Assembly: GCA_050290785.1 (NCBI GenBank)
Contig: JBNKIR010000054.1
Coordinates: 1-64,000, forward strand
DNA from: JAAGZL01 sp050290785
GTDB taxonomy: Bacteria; Pseudomonadota; Gammaproteobacteria; Chromatiales; Chromatiaceae
Direction of reading: 5' to 3'
Length of the DNA stretch: 64,000 bases
A program made the translations under genes and the position numbers. Within the stretch, counting starts at the first letter, position 1. Each line of letters starts with the position of its first letter. Under the pieces are notes generated by a model, which saw nothing but the letters and a program-made list of their open reading frames with translations, did not search any database and had not been told where the DNA came from. Positions 8,576 through 16,332 of the stretch are shown piece by piece.

Positions 8576-8602
8576 TTATCGGCCAGGTTGTTGAATAGTT
8601 GA
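8576..8602 (-). promoter_or_regulatory. Sigma-28 (FliA)-like promoter for the fliK-like/fhlB pair
   Basis: On the minus strand the sequence reads TCAACTAT (8602-8595), an 11-bp spacer, then GCCGATAA (8583-8576). The -10 element is identical to the flagellar sigma factor consensus and the spacer has the consensus length; the -35 element matches TAAAGTTT at five of eight positions. It lies upstream of the FliK-like start codon, as expected for a class 3 flagellar gene. Confidence 0.6.
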
Positions 8603-8698
8603 CCATTCACCTCAAGATGTTTTGTTCCCCTGACGATATAATTATAGATGCATTGATGTTTTTCAGTATAATCATACAGTTATCTTCGGAGATGCTAG

Positions 8699-9610
8699 AT
8701 GCCCGCCGAGCAGGCAAAAGAAAATAAACAGAAACTATGGTTTGTGCGTAGGGCCGATTCCGTCAAGGGACCGTTTCCCAGCGGCACGGTGCGTCGTTTT
8801 ATGCTGCTGGGCCGGGTGAAGCCGTCCGATCAAGTGAGTCTGGATAGAAAGAGCTGGCAAGGGGTTATGGATGTGCCGGAGGTGGTCCCGCCGGAGATCC
8901 GCAAGGCCGCGGCAGAGGGGAATCTGTACGAGGTCCTTCCATCCAGGTTGGTGGAGGATGAGCGCAGGGGCGTGGAGAGGCGCGGCGGGGCGGAGGATAT
9001 TAAATACAAAGACCAGCGTAAGGGACAGAGAAGACGGGAGGAGTCTGATCTGGTCAAACGGCATCAAATCGCCAGGACACAACTGATAGAGCTATACAAG
9101 AAACGTCGGGTTCCCTATCTGGGACTGTTAGTGGTCTCGATCCTGGTGATTGTATCTGTAGGTGTTGGCCTCTATCTTGGTTCGCCCGCAGCCATACCTG
9201 ATCCATACTGCAACGCCGTTGCCGCACCGGGGGTAAATTGGCGCAGTTGCCGCCTGGACGCGGTCAAATATGAGTCGGCAAATCTGCAGGGTGCAATCTT
9301 GAACAGCACGATACTGCGTTTGGCGCAGCTGTCCGGCAGTAACCTCAATAAGGCGGATATGCAGTATGCCGATCTCTCCGGTTCCGACCTGAGTTACTCG
9401 GAGATCTCTGATGCCAGGATGAAGGGGATAAATCTGCAGAATGCGGATCTGACCAATGTCGATCTGAGCAATAGCGACCTGAGTTATGCCAACCTTATGA
9501 ACAGCAAACTGGGTGGGGCCAACATCAGTGGCGTCATCCTGGATAAGGCGATCTGGGTCGACGGATCCGTATGTGCCCCTGGCTCTGTCGGAAAGTGTAT
9601 CAGGCAGTGA
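8699..9610 (+). CDS. Membrane-anchored pentapeptide-repeat protein with GYF_2-like N-terminus
   Basis: The 303-residue protein has three parts. Residues about 12-60 (LWFVRRADSVKGPF...GRVKPSDQVSLD) resemble the GYF_2/DUF4339 fold, a cytoplasmic peptide-binding-like module. A charged linker rich in Arg/Glu leads to a single transmembrane helix at about 140-160. The C-terminal part (from about 180) has consecutive A(D/N)LxX pentapeptide repeats, for example ANLQG, SNLNK, ADMQY, ADLSG, SDLSY and ADLTN, predicted to form a right-handed quadrilateral beta helix outside the membrane. The function is unknown. A TATAAT box at 8667-8672 precedes the gene, with no good -35. It diverges from the fliK-like operon. 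Confidence 0.75.
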   Translation: MPAEQAKENKQKLWFVRRADSVKGPFPSGTVRRFMLLGRVKPSDQVSLDRKSWQGVMDVPEVVPPEIRKAAAEGNLYEVLPSRLVEDERRGVERRGGAEDIKYKDQRKGQRRREESDLVKRHQIARTQLIELYKKRRVPYLGLLVVSILVIVSVGVGLYLGSPAAIPDPYCNAVAAPGVNWRSCRLDAVKYESANLQGAILNSTILRLAQLSGSNLNKADMQYADLSGSDLSYSEISDARMKGINLQNADLTNVDLSNSDLSYANLMNSKLGGANISGVILDKAIWVDGSVCAPGSVGKCIRQ

Positions 9611-10211
9611 TGGTGCTGTTATTGGAAAATGCTTCCGCGGTATAGCGCATAATAAGGATATCGTTGGACCAGAAGTCTGTGGCCAGTCCGGCCTTTCTCT
9701 TAAGATGGTTCAGAAAGCTGGCGGGATCGGGAAGAGAGTCCCAGACCGATGGCAAAAATGTCCCCTGGTGAATCCCGTGTTTCAGTATCAGTCCATCCAC
9801 CCCCGGACGCAGTTGCGAAATAAGATCACGCTCCGAGGCATACTCTACCGGAGTCGATTTGGAGAGTATGGATATATGGATTTCCAGGCCAACCATCTCC
9901 GGTTCCGTCAGGCTGGGAAAACGGGGGTCGTGAAATGCTGCTGAGAATGCATTTTCCACCACATCTTTCACCAGCGGTTGCGATGCCTCCAGATGACCTA
10001 TACATCCCCGCAGGGAGCCTTCGCGATTCAGGGTCACAAAACATGCGAGCTCATTCTGCAGGTGAGATGGGTAGTTGGCTGTCTCTATATCCAGAGGACG
10101 TTCTACTATCAGACCGTGAATAATGGACTCCCTGGCCAACTGCAACAACAACTCTTTTTCCGCCTGGGTGAATTCCAGTGAAGATGTGTTAGGTGAATGC
10201 ATAGGCGCCAT
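9600..10211 (-). CDS. AmmeMemoRadiSam system protein A (AMMECR1 domain)
   Basis: The 203-residue protein carries the AMMECR1 domain, recognised by SLRGCIGHLE with the conserved Gly-Cys-Ile-Gly motif, followed by FSAAFHDPRFPSLTEPE and VGLEIHISILS. In bacteria this domain co-occurs with Memo and a radical SAM protein, as it does here. The biochemical function is not established; a modification role has been proposed for the triad. The coding region overlaps the Memo gene by about 23 nt; a second ATG at 10202 would shorten the overlap. Transcription is leftward, away from the radical SAM gene. The 3' end overlaps the convergent pentapeptide-repeat gene by 11 bp. Confidence 0.92.
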   Translation of the reverse strand: MAPMHSPNTSSLEFTQAEKELLLQLARESIIHGLIVERPLDIETANYPSHLQNELACFVTLNREGSLRGCIGHLEASQPLVKDVVENAFSAAFHDPRFPSLTEPEMVGLEIHISILSKSTPVEYASERDLISQLRPGVDGLILKHGIHQGTFLPSVWDSLPDPASFLNHLKRKAGLATDFWSNDILIMRYTAEAFSNNSTITA

Positions 10212-10980
10212 ATCCGACTACATGGTCTCTGGGACCGGCTGTGTCACCTGAATTACGCAGATCCAGGGTCATAACATCAAGTCCTTTGCGTTGGGCTACC
10301 TTGATCAGCCCCTTAACCGATGTGCCACCACACGCCTGCCTATGGGAGATCAGATCTGGTTGCAGGTTCTCAATCGCCTTGCTGGTCGCAGAATCGGTTG
10401 CCCTGGCCGTATCATAATCCAGATAGTGGCTAAGGTCGGAACTTACGACAACCAGTGTCTCTTCGCCGCCCCATAACAGCTCAATCACTTCTGCTACGGA
10501 TGTCGAGTCGATATCACCAATCACCAGCGGGACGATCTTGAAGTTACTCAGGGACTCCTGCAGAAAAGGCAGATGCACCTCCAGGCTGTGTTCCTGGGTG
10601 AAGGCCCTGTCCAGGAGATGCACTTGTGGGAGGTCTGCGATCAGGGAGATCGCCTCTGCATCCACCTCTACATCACCCAGTGGGCTGCGGAAATAATCCG
10701 CGCTATTGTAGGCTATCCCGTTAAACGCAACCCGGTGTGATGGGGCAAGCAATACAACCCGGCGAACCGTATCGGCAACATCCTTTAGTTGGGCATAGGC
10801 ACTTCCTGCGATTGCTCCAGAATAGATATAGCCGGCATGGGGAGCGATCAGAGCTTTGGGTGCATGTCCGAGCTTCGGTTCGGATGCGGCTATGAAATGT
10901 CTTACATCCGCACGCAGCTCATCCGGGTCTGACGGGTAGAAGTGTCCGGCAACGGCAGGTGTTTGGATCTTAGCAGTCAA
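10189..10980 (-). CDS. AmmeMemoRadiSam system protein B (Memo family)
   Basis: The 263-residue protein is a full-length MEMO1 homologue, a family related to class III extradiol dioxygenases. Family landmarks include VAGHFYPSDPDELR at the N-terminus, ALIAPHAGYIYSG with the metal-ligand-like histidine, LLAPSHRVAF, and VSSDLSHYLDYD. The start is TTG. In the AmmeMemoRadiSam arrangement, Memo, AMMECR1 and a radical SAM enzyme are encoded together; here all three are present and intact. The system has no agreed substrate. The promoter should lie in the 184-bp region shared with the divergent radical SAM gene. Confidence 0.92.
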   Translation of the reverse strand: MTAKIQTPAVAGHFYPSDPDELRADVRHFIAASEPKLGHAPKALIAPHAGYIYSGAIAGSAYAQLKDVADTVRRVVLLAPSHRVAFNGIAYNSADYFRSPLGDVEVDAEAISLIADLPQVHLLDRAFTQEHSLEVHLPFLQESLSNFKIVPLVIGDIDSTSVAEVIELLWGGEETLVVVSSDLSHYLDYDTARATDSATSKAIENLQPDLISHRQACGGTSVKGLIKVAQRKGLDVMTLDLRNSGDTAGPRDHVVGYGAYAFT

Positions 10981-11164
10981 ACTAATTCTCTCTGGAATCG
11001 TTGATATCCATATATTTCTGCATATATAGCATTAAATTAGATCAGGTCGGGAGAAAAGCAAGGATAATCATGGTGTTTTGGGCAACTGTTTCGGTATTGC
11101 AGCTATAATTTTATTGGATATTACACCAGGAGTGAGTGGCTTAGCGTGAATCAAAGGGACAGAT

Positions 11165-12229
11165 ATGGGCCTATTTCCAACAAAGTACTGGCATAGCCTG
11201 CCCGACGGTAGGGTGCAGTGCGATGTATGCCCACGTCTCTGCAAGATAAAGGAGGGTAGACAGGGGCTCTGTTTCGTACGCGCGAACCATAATGAAGAGG
11301 TGGTGCTTACCACCTATGGCAGGTCCAGTGGATTTTGCGTGGATCCTATCGAAAAGAAGCCCCTTAATCACTTTCTTCCAGGTACCCCGGTTCTCTCCTT
11401 CGGTACCGCCGGCTGCAATCTGACCTGCAAGTTTTGCCAGAACTGGGATATGAGTAAGTCGCGGGAGATAGATATACTGGCCGCGAATGCCATGCCGGAG
11501 CAGATAGCACAAAAGGCCAGGGAACTGGGCTGCAGGAGCGTGGCCTTTACCTATAACGATCCCGTCATATTTTTGGAATATGCGGATGACACGGCAAGGG
11601 CATGTCACGATCTTGGGGTCAAGAGTGTGGCCGTTACGGCAGGATACATACTGCCAGTACCCAGGGAGCAGATGTTTCGCCATATAGATGCGGCGAATGT
11701 GGACCTAAAGTCCTTTAGCGACGAGTTCTATCGTTCGCAATGTGGCGGAGATCTGCAGACCGTATTGAACACGTTGCTCTATATCAGGAATGAGACGGAT
11801 ATCTGGCTGGAACTCACCACCTTACTGATACCAGGCCTGAACGACTCAGAAGATGAGTTGCATGCCATGAGCAACTGGGTGGTGCAGAATCTGGGGCCGG
11901 ATGTCCCCATGCACTTCTCCGCCTTTCATCCATCCTGGAAGATGCAGGATATAGCTGCGACTCCGGTTGATACTCTGATAAGGGCGCGTGGGATCGCGCT
12001 GAATAACGGGGTTCACTATGCCTATACCGGTAATGCCAGAAATCCTGACGGAGACAGCACCTGGTGCGCAAACTGTGGTGGGATTTTGATTGAGCGTGAC
12101 TGGTATGAGATAGGTTCCTGGAATCTGGATATGGAGGGAAGGTGCAGGTTTTGCGGTAGCCTCTGTGCCGGCGTATTCGAGGAGAAACCTGGGGAGTGGG
12201 GGGCTCGCAGGCTCCCGGTCAGTTTGTAG
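11165..12229 (+). CDS. AmmeMemoRadiSam system radical SAM enzyme
   Basis: The 354-residue protein contains the radical SAM cluster motif CNLTCKFC (Cys84, Cys88, Cys91), which binds a [4Fe-4S] cluster and S-adenosylmethionine. Two further cysteine groups flank the barrel: CDVCPRLC near residues 19-26 and, at the C-terminus, WCANCGG with CRFCGSLC, which could bind zinc or an extra cluster. Other family pieces are KKPLNHFLPGT and SVAFTYNDPV. The domain layout is related to glycyl-radical activases (PflA-like), but this is the subtype partnered with AMMECR1 and Memo. A TATAAT box lies at 11104-11109 and an AAAGGGA sequence serves as ribosome-binding site. The gene diverges from the Memo/AMMECR1 pair. 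Confidence 0.92.
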   Translation: MGLFPTKYWHSLPDGRVQCDVCPRLCKIKEGRQGLCFVRANHNEEVVLTTYGRSSGFCVDPIEKKPLNHFLPGTPVLSFGTAGCNLTCKFCQNWDMSKSREIDILAANAMPEQIAQKARELGCRSVAFTYNDPVIFLEYADDTARACHDLGVKSVAVTAGYILPVPREQMFRHIDAANVDLKSFSDEFYRSQCGGDLQTVLNTLLYIRNETDIWLELTTLLIPGLNDSEDELHAMSNWVVQNLGPDVPMHFSAFHPSWKMQDIAATPVDTLIRARGIALNNGVHYAYTGNARNPDGDSTWCANCGGILIERDWYEIGSWNLDMEGRCRFCGSLCAGVFEEKPGEWGARRLPVSL

Positions 12230-12261
12230 AAGCCTACACTTGCGGGCGATTGGATGGGAGA

Positions 12262-12999
12262 TCAGTCTAGACCGATAACCTCAAGTGCACGGTCGAAAAA
12301 TCCCTTATCTTCTTCCCCATCACCGTCTTTTGCTGAGGTGTCTTCATCCCCACCGGACGCCTGCTCGGTATCCTCTTTCTCTTCATCTGCAGTTGCCTGG
12401 TCTGCTTCGGCCTGTGCCTCTTCTGCGGTTTGTGGTAGATCGCCTCCACCCTCTTTACCCATCTCCGGTAACTGGTCTTCTTCGCCCATACCGTCAGCGC
12501 TTGGGGTGCTCTCTTCCTCCTCTGTATCTACTCCCATACTCTCCAGGGTGCGAGTGAAGAAACCCTTCTCCTTTGCTTGATAGTCAGGAACGGTGAATAC
12601 CGTCTCCTCGCCGGCCAGTGGATCTTCCTTCGGTTCCGGGCGGAAGTCGCCGCCTATGCGCACCAGGATATCATCTTCAAAGAAGAGCGAGATATGCGTC
12701 TTGTTACCGGCGCCACCACCAACCTCCTTGGTATAGACATAGTCCCAGCGGTCCTGGTGAAAGGCGTCTACCAGTAGGGGGGTGCCAAGAATATAGGTAA
12801 CCTGTCTCCTGTTCATCCCTGGTTCCAGCTTATCAACCATCTCCTGGGTCACCACATTGCCCTGCTGAACGGTGGGTTTATACATCAGTGGGGTATTACC
12901 CAGTGCGTCCGGTACTGCCTCACCCAGCTCCTGCAGGGTGTCGCATCCGCTCAAAACAATAGTTGAGACAAAGAGACAGAGGACTAAAGACTTTTGCAT
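12262..12999 (-). CDS. bamE: Outer-membrane assembly lipoprotein BamE with long acidic tail
   Basis: The start at 12999 gives a classical lipoprotein signal with lipobox LSGC and lipidated Cys19. Residues 40-125 are the BamE/SmpA/OmlA domain (QGNVVTQEMVDKLEPGM, TYILGTPLL, DRWDYVYTKE), which stabilises the BamA-BamD complex at the outer membrane. The protein is 245 residues, about twice the usual length. After the domain comes a Glu/Asp-rich linker bounded by two copies of a 15-residue motif (KGFFxRxLExxGxD type) at 144-158 and 231-245. The tail is not part of the standard family. The gene diverges from fur, the same arrangement as omlA-fur in pseudomonads. Confidence 0.92.
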   Translation of the reverse strand: MQKSLVLCLFVSTIVLSGCDTLQELGEAVPDALGNTPLMYKPTVQQGNVVTQEMVDKLEPGMNRRQVTYILGTPLLVDAFHQDRWDYVYTKEVGGGAGNKTHISLFFEDDILVRIGGDFRPEPKEDPLAGEETVFTVPDYQAKEKGFFTRTLESMGVDTEEEESTPSADGMGEEDQLPEMGKEGGGDLPQTAEEAQAEADQATADEEKEDTEQASGGDEDTSAKDGDGEEDKGFFDRALEVIGLD

Positions 13000-13030
13000 T
13001 AGATAACAACCCAGTATGATTTGATTCAGA

Positions 13031-13054
13031 TGGCGAATGATACCTGATTCGCCA
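13031..13054. promoter_or_regulatory. Perfect inverted repeat in the bamE-fur intergenic region
   Basis: Arms TGGCGAAT and ATTCGCCA (8 bp, perfect) are separated by 8 nt, centred between the divergent bamE and fur genes. The position fits an operator controlling one or both. It is not a recognisable 19-bp Fur box, so another regulator may bind, or it may be a hairpin in the fur leader. Confidence 0.55.
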
Positions 13055-13081
13055 CGTGTTGACACTATTGGAGATATTGTC

Positions 13082-13507
13082 TTGCAAGATAAAGATATTA
13101 GAGATGCCGGTCTGAAGGTAACTGTACCCCGCATGAAGATACTGGAAGTTCTGGAAAATTGCGGAGATCAGCATGTAAGCGCTGAGGATGTATACAAGAT
13201 CCTGCTACAGCAGGGAGAAGATATCAGTCTGGCAACCATCTATAGAGTGCTGACCCAGTTTGATACCGCCGAGCTGGTGACACGGCACAATTTTGAGGGT
13301 GGATATGCCGTCTACGAGTTGAATCGGGGGGAACATCACGACCATATCATGTGTGTGGTGTGTGGCAAGGTGGTGGAGTTTTCCGATGATATGATAGAGC
13401 GGCGACAGCATGAGATCGCCCAGAAGCATGGGTTTGAGATCGAGGATCACACTCTGGTGATTTATGGTCGCTGCGATAATCCTGCCTGCAAGATAAGCAA
13501 GGTATAA
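13082..13507 (+). CDS. fur: Ferric uptake regulator Fur
   Basis: TTG at 13082 is chosen as start because GGAG (13070-13073) lies 8 nt upstream, and the resulting 141-residue protein begins QDKDIRDAGLKVTVPR, like Fur of other Gammaproteobacteria. An upstream ATG at 13037 would add 15 residues, lies inside an inverted repeat and has no ribosome-binding site. The protein has the winged-helix DNA-binding domain (LKVTVPRMKILEVL, DISLATIYRVLTQF) and the metal-binding HHDHIMCVVCGKV segment with structural zinc cysteines. Fur represses iron uptake genes when loaded with Fe(II). It diverges from bamE and converges with recN, with only 5 bp between stops. Confidence 0.95.
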   Translation: MQDKDIRDAGLKVTVPRMKILEVLENCGDQHVSAEDVYKILLQQGEDISLATIYRVLTQFDTAELVTRHNFEGGYAVYELNRGEHHDHIMCVVCGKVVEFSDDMIERRQHEIAQKHGFEIEDHTLVIYGRCDNPACKISKV

Positions 13508-13512
13508 ATTTC

Positions 13513-15183
13513 TTACACCTGAGAATGGGCGATCATCTCCTGGGCGTGGGCCAGGGTCTGTTCGGTAATCTGCACCCCACCCAGCATGCGTGCTATCTCC
13601 TGCACCCTCAGTTCACCATCCAGGGCTGTTACCTCGGTCTGCACCGTACCGTTACTGCCGCTCTTGCTAACCTGTAGGTGATTATGGCCCTGTGCCGCCA
13701 CCTGAGGCAGGTGGGTTACGCATAGCACCTGTCTGTGTCTTCCAAGTTGCCGTAACAGGGAGCCTACAATCTCCGCAGTGCCGCCCCCGATACCGACGTC
13801 TACCTCGTCGAATATCAGGATGGGTGTGCCGGAGCACCTGGTGGTGGCGACCTGGATCGCCAAGCTGATGCGCGATAGCTCACCACCGGACGCCACCTTG
13901 ATCAGCGGTTTTGCCGCCTGTCCGGGATTGGCCGTAACCAGGAATTCGATGCGGTTGAGGCCGCTGGCGCCGGCCCTGTCTGTGGGCAGGGTCTCGATAT
14001 CGATTTGCATACGACCATCCGGCATGCCCAGGGTGTGCATACTGGCGGTTACGTCTGCGCTTAGGTCCTGGGCCGCCTTGCGTCTGCTTGCGTCCAGTTC
14101 CAGCGTCATCCTCAGATAATCATCCCAGTTGGCTTCCACCTGCTGTTCCAGTTCGGCTAGGTGTATATCCGCATGCTCCAGCTGTTCCAGTTCCTGTTCC
14201 AGCGTCACTCTGGTCTGATTGATCTCGTTCGGATTGCAACGGTATTTGCGGGCAATGTCATGAATCTCACCCAGACGCTGCTCCGCATGTTCCAGTTGGG
14301 CCGGGTCCAGCTCTATCCCGTCGGCATACTGACGCAGGCTGTGGGTGGCCTCCTGCACCTGGATCACCGCCCCCTCCAGCATCTCGCGTATCTCAGCAAG
14401 GGAGGGATCGGCTCCGATCAGCTTCTCCAGTTCGGCCTGAATTTTAGAAAGCCTGCCCTGGATGGCGCCTTCATCGTCATACAGGCCGTTCAGGATTAGG
14501 TCGCAGCCACTCTGCAATAATCCGGCATTGCTCAACCTGGCGTGATCCCGGTCCAGCCCTTCCAGCTCGCTCTCTCCCAGCTTCAGCCCATTCAGCTCGG
14601 ACACCTGGTAACGCAACAGCTCAAGCCTTTCACTGCGTTCACTGCTGGCGGCCCGTAAATGGTCCAGCCTGTCCCGTGCCTCCCGCCATTGCTGGAAGCC
14701 GGATTCTACCTGCCGTTTCAGTTCCATATGACCGGCATACTCATCCAGCAACTCCCTTTGCTGCTCTCTCTTCAGCAGAGACTGATGGGCGTGCTGGCCA
14801 TGGATATCCACCAGCAGGTCTCCCAGGTTCTGCAGTAGTTTCACCGGCACCGGGCTGCCATTGATAAAGGCCTTGGAGCCGGAGGAGGGCGACAATACCC
14901 GTCGCAGGATACATTCGCCGCCGGCATCCAGGGAGTTCTCCCGCAACCACTCCTGGACATGATCGAGTCTGTCCACGTTCAGCATGGCGGTGATCTCGGC
15001 GCGATCTGCCCCGTCCTTGATCATGTCGTTATCCGCCCGTTCTCCCAGGACCAGACCCAGGGCGTCGATCAATATGGACTTGCCGGCACCGGTCTCTCCG
15101 GTGAGTGTGGTCATGCCGGGGTTCAGCTCCAGCTCCAGGGAGGAGACTATGGCCAGATCTTTGATGTGGATGTGGGTAAGCAT
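13513..15183 (-). CDS. recN: DNA repair protein RecN
   Basis: At 556 residues this is a full-length RecN, an SMC-like ATPase that acts at DNA double-strand breaks. Walker A is GETGAGKS at residues 29-36 and is followed by the N-terminal head. A central coiled-coil region of about 200 residues is rich in Gln, Leu and Glu. The C-terminal head has ASGGELSRISLA (signature) and PILIFDEVDVGIGG (Walker B). RecN is often SOS-regulated, but I saw no clear LexA box in the short upstream spacer. It lies on the same strand as nadK, 65 bp downstream of it, with hrcA diverging further upstream. Confidence 0.96.
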   Translation of the reverse strand: MLTHIHIKDLAIVSSLELELNPGMTTLTGETGAGKSILIDALGLVLGERADNDMIKDGADRAEITAMLNVDRLDHVQEWLRENSLDAGGECILRRVLSPSSGSKAFINGSPVPVKLLQNLGDLLVDIHGQHAHQSLLKREQQRELLDEYAGHMELKRQVESGFQQWREARDRLDHLRAASSERSERLELLRYQVSELNGLKLGESELEGLDRDHARLSNAGLLQSGCDLILNGLYDDEGAIQGRLSKIQAELEKLIGADPSLAEIREMLEGAVIQVQEATHSLRQYADGIELDPAQLEHAEQRLGEIHDIARKYRCNPNEINQTRVTLEQELEQLEHADIHLAELEQQVEANWDDYLRMTLELDASRRKAAQDLSADVTASMHTLGMPDGRMQIDIETLPTDRAGASGLNRIEFLVTANPGQAAKPLIKVASGGELSRISLAIQVATTRCSGTPILIFDEVDVGIGGGTAEIVGSLLRQLGRHRQVLCVTHLPQVAAQGHNHLQVSKSGSNGTVQTEVTALDGELRVQEIARMLGGVQITEQTLAHAQEMIAHSQV

Positions 15184-15248
15184 CTATGGGTTCTGAGGTA
15201 TAGGCACAATCGTTAATGAGTCACATGCTACCCAATAATTTTTCAGGA

Positions 15249-16115
15249 TTAAACAGGATTGCCGCTCCAGCCCATTTTGACCCTGAGGGTGTTGAAGTGG
15301 TCGTGGTCACTGGGGTGGATCAGGCGGATCGATTTGCGGTGTTTGTTGATCAGGATTACATCGTCTTCCGGTTGAGTGGTCTTAAGCCCGTCACAGGTGA
15401 CCTGAATATCCCGATGAGTGGTATGCCCACATACCACCACCTTTATCTCAGCATCTCCGTCCACCACTATGGGCCTGTTGCTCAGGCTGTGCGGGCAGAT
15501 CGGCACCAGGATGGTGGCGTTTATGTTCGGGTGCACCAGCGGTCCTCCGCAGGATAGGTTGTATGCGGTGGAGCCGGTGGGTGTGGATACTATGAATCCG
15601 TCGGAACGCTGCAGATTGACAAACTGACCGTCCACGTATGTCTCATATTCGATCATGCGGGATATGTTCCATTTGTGCATGACCACATCGTTGAAGGCAC
15701 GGAAGATCTTTCCCGCCACCTCCACCTCAAGCATGGTGCGCCTCTCTTCGATGTATTTGCCGTCCAGGATGTCTCCGATGGCCTCGACCATAACGGACGG
15801 GGAGATATCGGTCAGAAACCCCAGGCGCCCCATATTCACTCCGAGCAGGGCCACCTCGTATTCCGCCAGACTGGTGGCGGAATGCAGCAGGGTGCCGTCA
15901 CCGCCGACCGCGATGATCAGATCACAGTTCTGCCCGATCTCATCCATATCTGCGGTCTGCAGGCCATGTCCATCCAGGTATTTCGCAGAGTTTACCTCCA
16001 GCAAAACCTCCAGATTGCGGCCCAGCAGAAAATCGCTCAGGATTCGCATCGTATCCCGGATGCCGCTGCCGCCGTGCTTGCCTATCAGACCGATGGAATG
16101 GAATTGTTCTTTCAT
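15249..16115 (-). CDS. nadK: NAD kinase
   Basis: The 288-residue protein phosphorylates NAD to NADP. The diagnostic motif GGDGT is at residues 71-75, within DLIIAVGGDGTLL. The conserved SDGFIVSTPTGSTAYNLSCGGP segment follows, binding the nicotinamide and diphosphate regions. Length is typical for the bacterial enzyme. It is cytoplasmic. The gene lies between recN and hrcA, the arrangement seen in many Gammaproteobacteria, and diverges from the hrcA operon across about 217 bp that contain the heat-shock operon promoter. Confidence 0.96.
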   Translation of the reverse strand: MKEQFHSIGLIGKHGGSGIRDTMRILSDFLLGRNLEVLLEVNSAKYLDGHGLQTADMDEIGQNCDLIIAVGGDGTLLHSATSLAEYEVALLGVNMGRLGFLTDISPSVMVEAIGDILDGKYIEERRTMLEVEVAGKIFRAFNDVVMHKWNISRMIEYETYVDGQFVNLQRSDGFIVSTPTGSTAYNLSCGGPLVHPNINATILVPICPHSLSNRPIVVDGDAEIKVVVCGHTTHRDIQVTCDGLKTTQPEDDVILINKHRKSIRLIHPSDHDHFNTLRVKMGWSGNPV

Positions 16116-16234
16116 CTCTCTATACCAGAATGGAGCGCCAGAGTTTTAGAAAGGTGGAACTTATCATGGCTAAGGTGTGCAGCCAACAATAATCTGTTTT
16201 GTAGCAGGCTTAAGGATAGGATAATTAATCATTC

Positions 16235-16262
16235 TTGACAGTTTTACAGCGAGGCCGATAAT
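16235..16262 (+). promoter_or_regulatory. Sigma-70 promoter of the hrcA operon
   Basis: TTGACA at 16235-16240 is followed, after 16 bp, by GATAAT at 16257-16262. The -35 is a perfect match and the -10 matches five of six positions. The predicted start of transcription falls just before the CIRCE-like operator, a usual place for HrcA to repress. Confidence 0.7.
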
Positions 16263-16270
16263 TGAGCTGT

Positions 16271-16297
16271 TTGGCACTTCTGCTGATAGAGTGTCAG
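16271..16297 (+). promoter_or_regulatory. CIRCE-like HrcA operator
   Basis: The sequence TTGGCACTT, a 9-nt spacer, then GAGTGTCAG resembles the CIRCE element TTAGCACTC-N9-GAGTGCTAA. The left arm differs at two positions and the right arm at about three, and the spacer has the exact consensus length. Placed at the predicted transcription start of hrcA, it implies autoregulation by HrcA. Confidence 0.65.
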
Positions 16298-16332
16298 GCA
16301 GACCGGGAGTGGATTATTCTTTGAGGTGTATC

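Noticed and set aside
13059..13087. TTGACA at 13059 as fur promoter
   Set aside because: No -10-like hexamer is present 16-18 bp downstream, and it would start transcription after the chosen start codon.
13037..13507. Fur starting at ATG 13037 (156 residues)
   Set aside because: That ATG is within the inverted repeat and has no ribosome-binding site; TTG 13082 has GGAG at 8 nt and yields a normal Fur length.
16254..16261. Second sigma-28-like GCCGATAA ahead of hrcA
   Set aside because: The -35 at the right distance does not resemble the FliA consensus, and the same DNA forms a better sigma-70 promoter with TTGACA.
16291..16332. hrcA start at GTG 16291
   Set aside because: It lies in the CIRCE-like element close to the predicted transcription start; GTG 16333 has TGAGG at 6 nt and gives the usual HrcA length.
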